Positions 8,002 to 19,099 of a DNA stretch of 64,000 nucleotides are shown one piece after another. Made by a program: the position numbers and the translations under genes. The stretch's first letter is position 1. Every line of letters starts with the position of its first letter. The notes beneath the pieces were generated by a model. It was not told the DNA's origin and did no database searches. It was given only the letters and a program-made list of their open reading frames with translations. The stretch is from Haloimpatiens sp. FM7315 (GTDB lineage: Bacteria; Bacillota; Clostridia; Clostridiales; Clostridiaceae): assembly GCA_041861885.1 (NCBI GenBank), contig JBGVUE010000001.1, positions 186,001-250,000 of the forward strand. The letters run 5' to 3'.

Positions 8002-11000
8002 ATGGATATAATAAACAATCGGTATAGGGTTTTGAAATTTATAAAACAAAATAAAGTTGTAACATCCTATTTGGTTAATGACTTGAGTTTTCAAAAGAAA
8101 GTTATACTTAATATTATTAACCGTGAAAGATTATCTAGGGAACTTGTAAATTATTTTACGGAAGAGTTTACGACATGGATAAACTTGGATAATAGTAGCC
8201 TTAATAAAGTATATGATTTTGGTGTTATAAACCTTATAGATAATAAGAAATTTAATGAGCTTAAGTATTATTATACTAGTGAATATTACAATAGTAACTT
8301 TTTTAAAGATATAAATAAGAATCTCGAAAGAGAAGATGATATATTAGATTTTTTTATCAAGGTATGTGAAGCTATTCGCTGTTTTCACGTGAAAGGGTTT
8401 ACTTACAATAATTTAAATTTAGACAATATTTTTATAGAGGATAAAGATAATGAGTATAATCCTAAATTGAAAGATATTCCAACAATTGAGTTAGAAAAAA
8501 TAAGTTATTCAATTAGTGAAGATGCTATAAATGTTGGGGATGAAAATGAGAGAATCAATAAAAAAATATCTTTTGATATATATTCTTTAGGGGTTGTGTT
8601 CTTTTATTTGTGCATTTCAAATTACCCTGTTTTAAGTAAAAATATTTTTGAAAATGAAAATGTATTTTTAAAGGATACTCTTTCTGAAGATTTTAAGAAT
8701 AGAGCAAATTCAATAATTTATAATTGTATAAACGGAAATTATAAATTTGTTGGGGATATAGTAGAGGATGTAAATAGATTATTTAATAAAAATTATTCAC
8801 TTAAAAAGGTTGAAGATATAAAAAAACTTCAATTTAATTTAAAGCTCATTGGAAGAAATGAAGAGCTTAAAATGGTAATGGATGAATACGCTTCTGTTTT
8901 ATCAGATAATTCAACGGATAAGATAATAATGGTTCATGGTGAAACGGGTATAGGAAAAACAAAATTTTTAATGGCTATAGAAAAATTTTTATCTTTTAAC
9001 AAGGCTAATGTATATTCTAATTTTTCAACAGGTAAGACCATAGAGCAAAGCTTTAAGGAAATATTAAAGCAAATGGTTGCAGAGTCTGACCCGAGCTTAC
9101 TTATAAAATACAGGGAGGATTTATCAAAATTTATTCCTGATATTAGTTTTAAGACAGAGGAATTTTTAGATAACAGTGATGTTATGTCAAAACAAAAATT
9201 AAAGCTCTTAAATAGAATTCAGGGTTTTATAAATGATTTTACTAAATACAAACCTATAGTTATTATATTAGATGACATACATCTTGCAGATAAATTTACT
9301 ATACAGGTGTTAGAGTACTTATGTAATAGGTCATTTAAGAATAAAAGTATACTTTTAATGCTTTCCTACTGTGATGGAAAACATGTGCTTAACAAGGATA
9401 CTCTTGAGTTTGTTGAGAGTATCAAATATAAAAGTAATGTTAGAAATCTTTTCTTAAAGGGATTAGATGAGAAAAGCACAGGTGAGATGATAAAATATAT
9501 TTTAAGTATGCATGAGATTCCAATAAAATTTTCTAAGCTAATATATAAAAATAGCTATGGAAATCCATTGTTTATTGAGGAGGTAATTAAGGATTTTTAC
9601 GCCAAGGGCATAATATATTCTAATGAAAAAACTGGAAAATGGGGTACGGATTACGAGTATCATGAATTCCCTATACCTTCTGATATAAACGAAATTTTAT
9701 TAAATCAAATACAAGATATAGAGGATGTAAGTTATGATATATTATCTATAATTTCGGTATTTTTAATGCCGGTATCTATAGAAAATATAAATTTTATTAG
9801 TGGGTATTCAATAAGTAAAATTGAAAAAATAATAAATTCAATGATGAACAAAGGCATAATCTGTAAAAAAATAGGTGATGAAGGTTTTGTTTATGATTTA
9901 TACAATAAATTGCTTAAGAACTTAATTTATGAAAGAATAGAGGAAGAAGAAAAAAGAAAAAAACATAAATTAGCTGCAAAAATTTTAGAAAAGCAATATA
10001 TTTTAGGACATAAAGAGTATGTGGAAGAGCTGATATATCATTTTGAAAAAGCAGCTCAGTGGGAGAAAGTTATAGAGTATTGCTTTGAAAATGCAAAAAA
10101 GATGAAAAAATTAAACAATTATATAGAGAGTATTAAAAATTTAAAAAAAGCAATAGAAGTAGTGAAAAAAACAAATCTAACTGAGAAAAAGGTAGAGCTT
10201 ATTAAAGAAATTTCAAATATGTATGAGCAAATAGGTGAATTTAATGATGCATTAAGGTATCTTCAGGATCTGCAATCTATAGGTGAGCTTTTGAAGGATT
10301 ATAAGATAGTTTTGTACGCCTTAGATAAAAAGGGCAACATTTTTTGTGAAAAGAATAATATTGAAGAGGCAAAAAAATGTCTTTTAAAAATATCTGATAT
10401 AATAGAGTGCTTTGAGCAGCTAGAAGATTTCTTGAACTATAAAATATTAAAAATAAGAGTTTTAAATATAATGGGTGAGTACGATAGGGCTTATCAGGTT
10501 TGCATTGAAGGTTTAGAGCTTTGCGGGGATAATTACATGGACTATAAGGGAAGTTTTTATGCTTCTTTAAGCTTTATTTATATTAATTTATCAAAGATTG
10601 AGGAATGCGAAGACTCCGTTAAGCATAGCATTGAAATATTTGAAAAAACGGGTAACTACCAAGGGCTTGTAAGAGCGCTAAATAATTTGGGGGTTATATA
10701 TGGAGATTATTATCAGGATATAGAAAAATCCTCTGAAATGTATTTAAAAGTTAGAGAGTTAAGTGAAAAAAATAATTTAGTAGTAAGCGATGTAATTGCA
10801 GTAAATAATTTGGCTGAAGGGTATTTTTATCACAGTGATTATAAAAATTCTCTAATTTATTTTGAAGAAGTGGAGCATAAGTGTAGGAAGTATGGGCTTG
10901 ATAGTAACTTATTTTATGCTTATAGTTTTTTAACAAGGATTCATCTTAAAATGGGAAACTACAGTAAATCTTATGAGTATTATAAGCTTGCGAGAGAAAA

Positions 11001-13385
11001 TATAAGCACTTATCCTATATACAATAAGGACGTATTAGAATACTATAAAGCTGCTATGGAGATTAATTTTGAATTTGGAAATTTAAACAAAGCCAAGGAG
11101 TTTATAGAAAAATCTTTAAGTTTTTTAAAAGAAGATACTTCTTTAATTCAGATTACTAATAGATTTTTCCTAGAATATATAAAATTATTTTCAAAAGACA
11201 CAAAAGATGTTTTGAATATAATAAATGAAGCTATTAAAATCTTAGAAGATGTTAAAAATTTAAATATAAAAATAGAATTATTTTATAAACTAGCGGTGTT
11301 TTTATATAGACATGGGTATTATGATAAGGGAAAATCGGTTTTAAGACAAATACAGTATTTAAATAGTGCAGATTTAAATATAAATTTAAAGGATCTATCG
11401 CTAAATATTAAGTATTTAGAAGCTTTATATGATGAGAATAATAAGATAAATGCTCTGACAAGTACACTTGAATTAGCTAAAAAAGAGAAAATAAAAAGCT
11501 AGAAGCTAATATTTACAGTGATATAGGACGATATTATTTTTATAAAGAGGATTATTTTAATTCCTTTGTATATTATTTCGAGAATTGCGAAGTATCTATA
11601 GAGCTAATAAAGCCGCTACCTAAAAAAATAAGGGAAGAATTTGTAAAGTTTTATGATCTAAAGAGGACTTTAAACAGATTAATTGATATAAAAAAATATT
11701 ATTATGGTGAAAACAACAGAGAGCTTACAGATAATGAATGGGAAGATAATATGGATGTAGGTAATGTTAACAACATATTAAGCTTTATAAGCTGTAATGG
11801 TATTATAAATAATAAATATTTTATGAAGTCAGTAAAAAGTTTTTATAGCTCTTTATTTCACTCAGAAATACATGATATAAAAGATGTTTTAAATAAGATA
11901 AGTTGTAATGATATAGAAAATTTGAATTTAATTCTTAAATACATGTTGTATGTAACTATGGGAACTAATGGATGTATAATTGGAGAATTTAATGAAAATT
12001 TCCAGCAGTGTATATGTGATTATAGCTGCTCCACTTTAACTGAGGAAGATATAAAAATAATAAAAAGAAGTAAGTATTTAAGAGAGCCAGTTCTTGTAAG
12101 CAATTTGGAAAACTGTAAGGTTAGAAGCGAAAATACTTTGAAAAACTTAAAAGCATGTATCTGTATTCCTATTTTGTATAGCAACAATTCAAATGTCGAA
12201 GTAGAAAAAGATAATAGGATTAACAGTTATGATGAAACGACTATTATAGCTTATGTGTATATTCGTTCTGAAAGGGCTTTAAATAATTTTAATTATAAAA
12301 CTTTAAAAATGTGCACAGAATTAAATGGTATTCTGTCTTTGATTATACAAAAATACAAGCTAAACAAAGTAGCCGCCTATGACAAACTAACTAATACTTT
12401 AACTAGAAAATATCTAGAGGAAGAAATTGAGAGAAACATTACTATAGCAGCAGAAAACAATGGGATTTTCTCAATGATTATGTTTGATCTTGATTATTTT
12501 AAAAACATAAATGATAAGTTTGGACATCAAACAGGAGATATGGTATTAAAAAAAGTATGCACTATAGCTAAGAGTGCTGTAAGAAATACCGATGTTTGTG
12601 GAAGGTATGGTGGAGAAGAATTTATCATTCTTCTTAAAAATAGTAGCTTAGAAGATGCCTTTAAAGTAGCAGAAATAATAAGAATAAATATTGAGAAAGC
12701 AAGAATACTAGAGGATAAAGCAAAAGTAACGGTAAGTATGGGAATAGTTTCTTATCCAAAACACGGTCAATGGAAGCAGCAACTTGTGGAGAAAGTGGAT
12801 CAAGCTCTATATGAGGCTAAGGAATCTGGTAGAAATCAATGTAGGATTTGGTGTGAAGATTCATCCAACCAATTAAAAGGGACAAATAAATTGACAGGTA
12901 TAATTACACAAAATGAAGTGCAAAACAACAGAAATGTTTTGGTTATGGTTGAATTAGTAGATATTATAAACCTTAAAATGGAGTATACTCAAAAGATATA
13001 TAAAATGTTAGGTAGAATAATTGAAATAACTGAATCACAATATGGCACTTTGTTTTTTATAAAAGATGAAGAAACTACAGAGATTTTCTCTAGAAAGGCC
13101 TTTTCAGAGCAGTGGGTAAGAAATATTAATTATAATTCTGAAATATTAAATAATGTTTTAAAGAAAAGACATGGGACCTGTACAGTGGATTTAAATAATA
13201 TAATGAGAAAAGACCCTATAACAGGAGCACCAGATTGGCAGTCTATAATAGTTGTACCTATGATAAAAAATGATTTATTAAAAGGGGCATTGTATCTATC
13301 AACTTCAGTTAAATTAAAGGAATTTGGTGTGGAGGAGTTTAATTATGTAAATACACTGGCTAAAATTATAACTACCATGATGTAA
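8002..13385 (+). CDS. Giant signalling protein: pseudokinase, AAA ATPase, TPR-like, GAF, GGDEF, GAF (frame broken once)
   Basis: With one A added to the run at 11493-11497 this is a single protein of about 1794 residues. Residues 1-270 have a Ser/Thr kinase fold, but the glycine loop is absent, the catalytic loop reads YNNLNLDNI where HRDxKPxN is expected, and the DFG position reads KDI, so it should not phosphorylate. A PknK/MalT-like AAA module follows (GETGIGKTKF Walker A near 310, IILDDIH Walker B near 425). About 700 residues of TPR-like helices come next, then a GAF domain (about 1305-1450), then GGDEF (about 1455-1610) with intact GGEEF and an RxxD inhibitory site, and a final GAF-like domain. 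It should make c-di-GMP. No signal peptide or membrane segment is seen. Confidence 0.85.
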
Positions 13386-13482
13386 TAGGTAAAATAATAA
13401 AATTTGGTATTAAATTTTTAGAAACTTTGAATTTAGATATAAAAAGTGAAGCACACTTAAGTAAAGAAAGAGGGAATTTAAA

Positions 13483-14718
13483 TTGAAAGCAGAGATTTTA
13501 GCAGTAGGTACTGAGATTCTATTAGGAGATATTTTAAACACTAATGCGCAGTATCTTTCAAAAAAATTAGCTCAGCTTGGAATAGAAGTTTATTTTCAAG
13601 GAGTTGTAGGTGACAATGAGGATAGGTTAAAGGAAGCTTTGGAGCTATCTTTTAAAAGAGCAGATTTAGTTATTACAACAGGCGGTTTAGGACCAACTAA
13701 AGATGACTTAACAAAAGAAACAATCTTTGATTTTTTCCATAAGCCTTCTGTTATTCATGAGAAATCGCTAAACAGTATAAAGGAATATTTTAAAAAAAGC
13801 AATAGAGAAATGCCAGATAACAATATTAAACAGGCTTATTTTCCAGAGGATGCGATAATTATGGAAAATAACAATGGTACTGCTCCTGGTTGTATTCTAG
13901 AAAGCAAAGGAAAAATAATAGGAGTTTTTCCAGGGCCACCTAAAGAGCTAGTGCCTATGTTTGAAGAGAGCTTTTTACCTTATATAAAAAAATTTACAAA
14001 AGGAGTCTTATACTCTAAAGTATTAAGAGTTGCAGGACTTGGAGAAAGCAAGGCTTGTGAAATCATTCAAGATATCTTAGATGAGCAAAATAATCCTACT
14101 ATAGCTCCTTATGCAAAGGATACAGAGGTTACTTTTAGAATAACAGCTAAGGCTAATACAGAGGTAGAGGCTAAAAAAATTATAGAGCCTCTAGAGAAAA
14201 AAGTTAGAGAAAGACTTGGCGAAAATGTATATGGAGTAGGAAATACTAGTATAGAGGATGAAACTGCAAAACTTTTAATAAAAAACAATTTAACTATAGC
14301 AGTAGCAGAGTCTTGTACTGGAGGATTACTTGCGGGAAAACTTATAAACTATCCTGGTATATCTTCTGTTTTTATGGATGGTGTGGTTTCTTACAGTAAT
14401 GAGTCTAAGATGAAAAGGCTTGGTGTAAAAGAGGAAACCTTAGATAAATACGGTGCTGTAAGCAAAGAAGTAGCCATGGAAATGGCAGAAGGGGTTTCTA
14501 AAACTATGGAAACTAAGGTAGGTATATCTACAACAGGTATAGCAGGACCAACAGGTGGAAGCCCTGAAAAACCTGTAGGACTTGTATATGTGGGACTTTA
14601 TATAGAGGGAAAAACAAGTTATATAAGATTAAATTTAAATGGTAACAGACAAAAGGTTAGGGATCTTGCAGTAAATAAAGCCATAAATTATCTTAGAAGA
14701 AATATTTTAGAAAGATAA
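13483..14718 (+). CDS. cinA: CinA family protein (competence/damage-inducible; nicotinamide-nucleotide amidase)
   Basis: This 411-residue cytoplasmic protein has both usual halves. The N-terminal MoCF-type domain shows VGTEILLGDILNTNAQYLS and TTGGLGPTKDDLTKE. The C-terminal CinA deamidase domain shows AVAESCTGGLLAGKL and GIAGPTGGSPEKPVGLVY. The C-terminal domain deamidates nicotinamide mononucleotide in pyridine-nucleotide salvage; the N-terminal domain acts on ADP-ribose in studied relatives. The start is TTG, fixed by AGAGGG nine bases upstream and by the family N-terminus MKAEILAVGTE. It is in a single-gene unit. Confidence 0.95.
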   Translation: MKAEILAVGTEILLGDILNTNAQYLSKKLAQLGIEVYFQGVVGDNEDRLKEALELSFKRADLVITTGGLGPTKDDLTKETIFDFFHKPSVIHEKSLNSIKEYFKKSNREMPDNNIKQAYFPEDAIIMENNNGTAPGCILESKGKIIGVFPGPPKELVPMFEESFLPYIKKFTKGVLYSKVLRVAGLGESKACEIIQDILDEQNNPTIAPYAKDTEVTFRITAKANTEVEAKKIIEPLEKKVRERLGENVYGVGNTSIEDETAKLLIKNNLTIAVAESCTGGLLAGKLINYPGISSVFMDGVVSYSNESKMKRLGVKEETLDKYGAVSKEVAMEMAEGVSKTMETKVGISTTGIAGPTGGSPEKPVGLVYVGLYIEGKTSYIRLNLNGNRQKVRDLAVNKAINYLRRNILER

Positions 14719-14776
14719 GGGAAGTGGTTTTTCTTAAAAATATTTTATATAAAGAAAAATAAAATAGAAATTTTAT

Positions 14777-14819
14777 AAAAATACTTATATAAATTTTGTA
14801 AATTTATATAAGTATTTTT
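14777..14819. terminator. Terminator after cinA
   Basis: A roughly 19-bp perfect hairpin (AAAATACTTATATAAATTT and its complement around TGTA) ends in TTTTT, 58 bp after the cinA stop. Confidence 0.8.
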
Positions 14820-14860
14820 AATAGTATATAGTATAAACTCTATAGAAAGGAATTTATACT

Positions 14861-15226
14861 ATGGGATACTATATTAATTTATTAATAGTAATATTCGTAT
14901 TTACTTATATTAATCAAAGTTTGGTGTTTTTTAAACTAGCCAATGATTTGAATCTCATGAATAGATGGCTTGCATTTATACCTTTTCTTCAAAATATATT
15001 ACTTCTTAGGATAATAAACAAAAAAGATTGGTATTTTATTTTGTTTTTAGTACCTGTTGTAAATGTAATAGCCTACGTAGTTTTTTATACTAAATTTTAT
15101 GAAATGTTTGATTTAAGCTTTCCGTGGATTATATTTTCCATAATTATTTGGCCTATAGGTCAAATTTCCAATTTATATATAGCTTTTTTAAAAAAGAACT
15201 ATCTTAAAACTAAAAAGTGTCTTTAA
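14861..15226 (+). CDS. Small integral membrane protein, unknown function
   Basis: The protein has 121 residues with three or four hydrophobic segments (INLLIVIFVFTYI, WLAFIPFLQNILLLRII, WYFILFLVPVVNVIAYVVF, WIIFSIIIWPIG) and a basic C-terminus. The pattern 'NRWLAFIPFLQN ... WYFILFLVPVVN' resembles the DUF5684-type membrane domain, in which paired P-x-x-N turns recur, but I cannot confirm that. An AAAGGAATTTATACT ribosome site precedes the ATG. It is flanked by terminators on both sides, so it is transcribed alone. Confidence 0.65.
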   Translation: MGYYINLLIVIFVFTYINQSLVFFKLANDLNLMNRWLAFIPFLQNILLLRIINKKDWYFILFLVPVVNVIAYVVFYTKFYEMFDLSFPWIIFSIIIWPIGQISNLYIAFLKKNYLKTKKCL

Positions 15227-15227
15227 T

Positions 15228-15254
15228 AAAAGGGTGATTTTCACCCTTTTATCT
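15228..15254. terminator. Bidirectional terminator
   Basis: AAAAGGGTGA and TCACCCTTTT form a 10-bp stem with a short loop between convergent genes. Confidence 0.85.
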
Positions 15255-15276
15255 TTTAGCCTTTGATTACTATACA

Positions 15277-16475
15277 TTAGGGCAAAAGCTTATCTAAATT
15301 CACAGCTCCACTTCCTTGAATACTCTTTGGCATGTTTAGTAGGTTAGAGGATACTTTTAATAAAGAGGATAGGTCTGAAAATTTTAATTGAGGATTATTT
15401 TCTAAAAGTAATGCACATAAACCACAAATGTAAGCAGCGGCAGCAGAAGTGCCTGTGTAATTAGTATACTTATTTTTAAGGTGTTTTGGATATATTTTCA
15501 TGCCGTTTCGCTCCGACTCGTAGGTGATATCGGAATTTAAAGATGTAATATTTACACAAGCTGCAACTAAATCTGGCTTCTGTATATTTTTATAAGCACC
15601 AACAGAAGAATATTCATAAGAAGTGTAGGAAGAGGTGCAGGTATTAATACCTCCTACGGTTATGCAATTTTTTAAAGTAGCAATGCCCCTTATAGAATTT
15701 TCATCATTTCCATTATTTCCTGCAGGAACAATTGTGGTAATACCTTTAGCTATAGCTAAATCTATGATCTTTTCAAAAAGGGAAAGAATAAACTGGTTAT
15801 TATCCATAATTTCAAAAGGTAAACAAATCAATCTTAAATTGTAAACATCAGTTTCTTCTATGAAGCATTGGATTGCAAATAATATGTCTGAGATATAGGC
15901 CCTGCCAATTTTATTAAAAGCTTTTATTGAGTATAAATGGCTATTTTCTGCAATGCCTTTAAATTCTCCGTTAGAGCTATTTCCGCTTCCACATAAAATT
16001 CCGGAGATAAAAGTTCCGTGACCATTGTCATCATAAGGGTATTTATAGTTTCTTATTAAGTCCTTAAATTCTATTATTTTTTTGTAAGGCTTCATTAGGT
16101 CTTCGTGGGGATAAACCCCCGTATCTATAAGGCCTATTCCTATTCCTCGACCAGTAAGTCTAAGATTTCCTTTTAAAGATAGGGCGTTAGATTTATTAAG
16201 GCTGATTTCACCGCAAAGAAATGCTCTTGTGTCAAGGCTTATATAATCAATTTCAGGATGTTCTATTAGTCTCTCTATAGTATAAGGACAGGCTAATACA
16301 GAGTAAGTATTTATTAATGAAATGTTTCTTATAATGATTCCTTTGTATTTTTTTATTTTACCTTCTATCTTAGAATTTAAATTTTTATAATGGACTAGCA
16401 CTCTGTAATTTTTAAACTCTTTTTTTCTAAAGACATTTTAAGATTATATTCTAATTTGTTTTTAAAGGAAAACAT
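15277..16475 (-). CDS. Subtilisin-like serine protease (S8), probably intracellular, frame broken near start
   Basis: The S8 catalytic triad is complete: Asp in GIGLIDTGV, His in DNGHGTFISGI, Ser in YTGTSAAAAYICG, with the oxyanion Asn in VPAGNNGND. There is no signal peptide; the first residues are hydrophilic (MFSFKNKLEYNLKMSLEKK), so I infer a cytoplasmic protease or one released by lysis. The good ribosome site (AAGGGGG) and ATG lie 74 bp upstream of the main frame. They join it if one A is added to the seven-base run at 16420-16426, giving KKEFKNYRVLVHYKN. The total is then about 399 residues. Confidence 0.85.
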
Positions 16476-16660
16476 AAATAACCCCCTTAAAACTGTTTCA
16501 TTATATTATAGTTAAAAAGCTACATAAATGTTAAAATATTAATGATATTTTAAATGAATAGAATATTATTTTTATATAATGTACTGATAAATTTTACAGA
16601 GTTTATTTTATTTGGTATTAGTGAGATATAGTATTATACTATTTTTAGGAGGGGATAGAT

Positions 16661-16843
16661 ATGCCTGTATTAGATTTTAAATGTAATGATTGTGGAAATG
16701 AATTCTTTGAAATCACAACAGCTAATGAAAAAATTAAATGTCCAAAATGTAAAAGTGAGAAGGTAGAAAGAGTTTATAAGGGTAAATTCTATGGAAAAAA
16801 TAATTGTGGAGGAGATTGCTCTTGCTGTGGAGGTTGTCATTAG
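16661..16843 (+). CDS. FmdB-type zinc ribbon protein
   Basis: This 60-residue protein starts MPVLDFKCNDCGNEF, the classic FmdB/CxxC_CXXC zinc ribbon, with the second pair at CPKC. After the ribbon comes a Gly/Cys-rich tail (NNCGGDCSCCGGCH), which adds five cysteines and could bind another metal. The function of the family is not settled; FmdB was linked to regulation of formamidase genes. The ATG follows AGGAGGGGATAGAT. It is a single gene. Confidence 0.85.
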   Translation: MPVLDFKCNDCGNEFFEITTANEKIKCPKCKSEKVERVYKGKFYGKNNCGGDCSCCGGCH

Positions 16844-16881
16844 CCTTTGATTGAACATTAGTTAAAATTCTACAAAATAAA

Positions 16882-16921
16882 GGGCATGCTTAGGCTTAAC
16901 TAAAATAGTCACAGCATGTCC
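16882..16921 (-). terminator. Terminator after the LysR gene
   Basis: The arms GGGCATGCT and AGCATGTCC (one G-U pair) bracket a 22-nt loop. On the minus strand the hairpin is followed by TTTATTTT, 14 bp after the LysR stop. Confidence 0.65.
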
Positions 16922-16934
16922 GTAATTTTAACGA

Positions 16935-17831
16935 TTACAATTCAAGGTCGAATTCTTCTGCACAAAGCTCTAAAAAGGCCTTTCCACAAGGAGTTAGAGT
17001 CCTTTTAGAATTTAATATTAAGTAAATTCCTCTATGTATATCTATGTCCTTTATTGTGCTAGCTTTTAGGTTTACGTTGCTTGAATAATTTTCATAAATT
17101 TTTTTAGATACAATGGATATTCCCATTCCTGTTTTTACAAATTGTATAAGAGTATCTATGTTGTTTACTTCGCATATTACATTAAAAGCATTTATATTTA
17201 TATTAAATTTTTTAAATTCGGTTTCTACTGTTTCTCTTGTGGCAGAGGATTTTTCCCTCATTATAAATTTGTATTTTTTAAGAGTGTCTATATCAATAAC
17301 ATCTGGTAGACCAAGACTTATATTAGACAAGACTATCAATTCATCATCAAATAGTTTATAGTTTTTTATTTTTTCGTTATCTATGTAACTTCCAACAACA
17401 CCTAATTCATATTCTAAATTAAGAACGCTTTTTACAATTTTACCAGAACTAAGTTCTTTGACGTTAAAGGTTGTTTGAGGATAAAGATTTTTAAACTTAA
17501 CTATTAGATCAGGTACTATAGAATTACAAGGTGTTGTACTAGATAGTAATTCAAGCTTACCACATATGGTGTTATTAAAAGAAGATATGTGTGTAACAGC
17601 GTTGTTTCTGATATTTATTATGTCTACTGCGTAAGCTAGAAAAGATTCTCCAGCAGGAGTTAAGTTTACTTCTTTGGATGTTCTGTCGAAAAGTTGTATA
17701 TTTAAGTCCTTTTCTAAGCTAGAAATATGAGAACTAATTGTTGGTTGAGATAAAAATATGTCGTTTGCAGCTTTAGAAAAACTTTTTAGCTTTGCCACGC
17801 TTATAAAAGCTTCTATTTGTTTAAAATCCAT
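16935..17831 (-). CDS. LysR family transcriptional regulator
   Basis: This 298-residue regulator has the usual N-terminal winged helix-turn-helix (MDFKQIEAFISVAKLKSFSK, LSQPTISSHISSLEKDL) and a C-terminal periplasmic-binding-like effector domain from about residue 90. The effector cannot be read from sequence; the overall look is of the CysB/CysL-like clostridial LysR group. A YdcZ-type transporter lies 51 bp upstream on the same strand and is the most likely target. Start and length are normal. Confidence 0.9.
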   Translation of the reverse strand: MDFKQIEAFISVAKLKSFSKAANDIFLSQPTISSHISSLEKDLNIQLFDRTSKEVNLTPAGESFLAYAVDIINIRNNAVTHISSFNNTICGKLELLSSTTPCNSIVPDLIVKFKNLYPQTTFNVKELSSGKIVKSVLNLEYELGVVGSYIDNEKIKNYKLFDDELIVLSNISLGLPDVIDIDTLKKYKFIMREKSSATRETVETEFKKFNININAFNVICEVNNIDTLIQFVKTGMGISIVSKKIYENYSSNVNLKASTIKDIDIHRGIYLILNSKRTLTPCGKAFLELCAEEFDLEL

Positions 17832-17882
17832 GAAACATCCCCCTATGAGTTTTTAAAATTTACTCAAGTTAGCCCTTAGCCC

Positions 17883-18317
17883 CTAGCAGGATTTCCATTT
17901 GAAAACCACAATGCCAATAATCATTAGAGCTACGCCTAAGTATTTATTCAGAGAAAATACAATTTTCTCACTACCAAACAAACCAAAAGCATCTATTATA
18001 GCCGCAGCTAAAAGCTGAGCAACTAAAATAGTAGCTATAGAATAAGTTGGTCCTAAACTTTTGATTCCACGCATAACGGTGAAAATAATTAATGCCCCAA
18101 GAACTCCACCAAGTAAATACAGTTTATTTGCAGTTTTTATTTGTTTGAAATCACCATTCTTTGCTACGAATAGTATTATAAGTGTAAGAATCAATCCAGT
18201 ACCTTGAACAAATACATTGGTCTCCCAAACACCGATTTTCTCTCCAAGTCGAGTGTTAAAAACTCCTTGGAGACTCATGAATATACCTGCAAGTATAGAC
18301 ATAATTATTCCTATCAT
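17883..18317 (-). CDS. YdcZ/DUF606 family DMT-type membrane protein
   Basis: This 144-residue protein has five hydrophobic segments, starting IIMSILAGIFMSLQGVFNTRLG, which is the hallmark start of the DUF606 (YdcZ) family in the drug/metabolite transporter superfamily. The conserved TNVFVQGTGLILTLII segment is also present. The substrate is unknown. I start at MIGIIMSI because GGAAGG is properly placed; a GTG three codons upstream overlaps it. It is probably cotranscribed with the downstream LysR gene. Confidence 0.88.
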   Translation of the reverse strand: MIGIIMSILAGIFMSLQGVFNTRLGEKIGVWETNVFVQGTGLILTLIILFVAKNGDFKQIKTANKLYLLGGVLGALIIFTVMRGIKSLGPTYSIATILVAQLLAAAIIDAFGLFGSEKIVFSLNKYLGVALMIIGIVVFKWKSC

Positions 18318-18389
18318 ATAAATCACCTTCCCATAGTATTTTAACCATAATGGGAAAATGTATTACGTAAAAATAGGAAGGAAGATAAA

Positions 18390-18872
18390 TTAATATCCTT
18401 CGTCCTGTCTTTTGTGATTTATTTCATTTTTTTTAAGGTAACCATTTTTAATGTCATCAAGGGAAAAATTTAAACTATGGCCTAAAGATATATAATCTTC
18501 AAACATGGTTAAATAATGATCTTTTGAATTGCATACTATAAAATCAGTTACATCTATAAAAAGATTTAAAAATTGATCTGTAAGTTTAAGTTCACTTTTA
18601 ACGGGTTCAATATTTACATCAGTATAGTCTTTTTCAAGACCTATACTAAGTATAAAATGAAGACAATCTACATATTCTTCAAGGATTGTTTGTTGATCTG
18701 AAGGACCTTTATTGCTCCAAAATTTGAAGCATCTAGTTTCGTTAGCTAGTTCTCCTAGTTCAACTTGTAAAGCTAATAACTTCTTTGATAATAGTGAACT
18801 TTCAAGATTATGTTCTTTTTTTATACGACTATCTAAAGCTTTCTGTAAAGAGAATAAATCAGTAAATCTCAT
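18390..18872 (-). CDS. Dimeric all-alpha dUTP diphosphatase
   Basis: This enzyme hydrolyses dUTP to dUMP and pyrophosphate, keeping uracil out of DNA and feeding thymidylate synthesis. It is the all-alpha dimeric (MazG-related) type: LQVELGELANETRCFKFW carries the metal-binding ExxE..E pattern, and EEYVDCLHFILSIGL carries the second ExxxD motif. I start at MRFTDLFSLQKALD (160 residues) after AAAGGCGG. It stands alone, about 70 bp upstream of the YdcZ gene on the same strand. Confidence 0.9.
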   Translation of the reverse strand: MRFTDLFSLQKALDSRIKKEHNLESSLLSKKLLALQVELGELANETRCFKFWSNKGPSDQQTILEEYVDCLHFILSIGLEKDYTDVNIEPVKSELKLTDQFLNLFIDVTDFIVCNSKDHYLTMFEDYISLGHSLNFSLDDIKNGYLKKNEINHKRQDEGY

Positions 18873-19099
18873 AAACAAGGCCGCCTTTCTCATTTTTATA
18901 GGATATTTATATTTTAACGAATTTTATAAAATATTAAAAGTTTGTAAAACGGTTACAAAAAATATTTTAAATACTTATTAAAAATAACCCTTAACAAGCT
19001 TGAAATTAAGTAAATATTTGATAAAATCCTAATAATTTACATGTAAAAATCGAAAACCTTTGAAAGCTTTAAAGGTTAAGTGCATAAATTTTATTAAAA

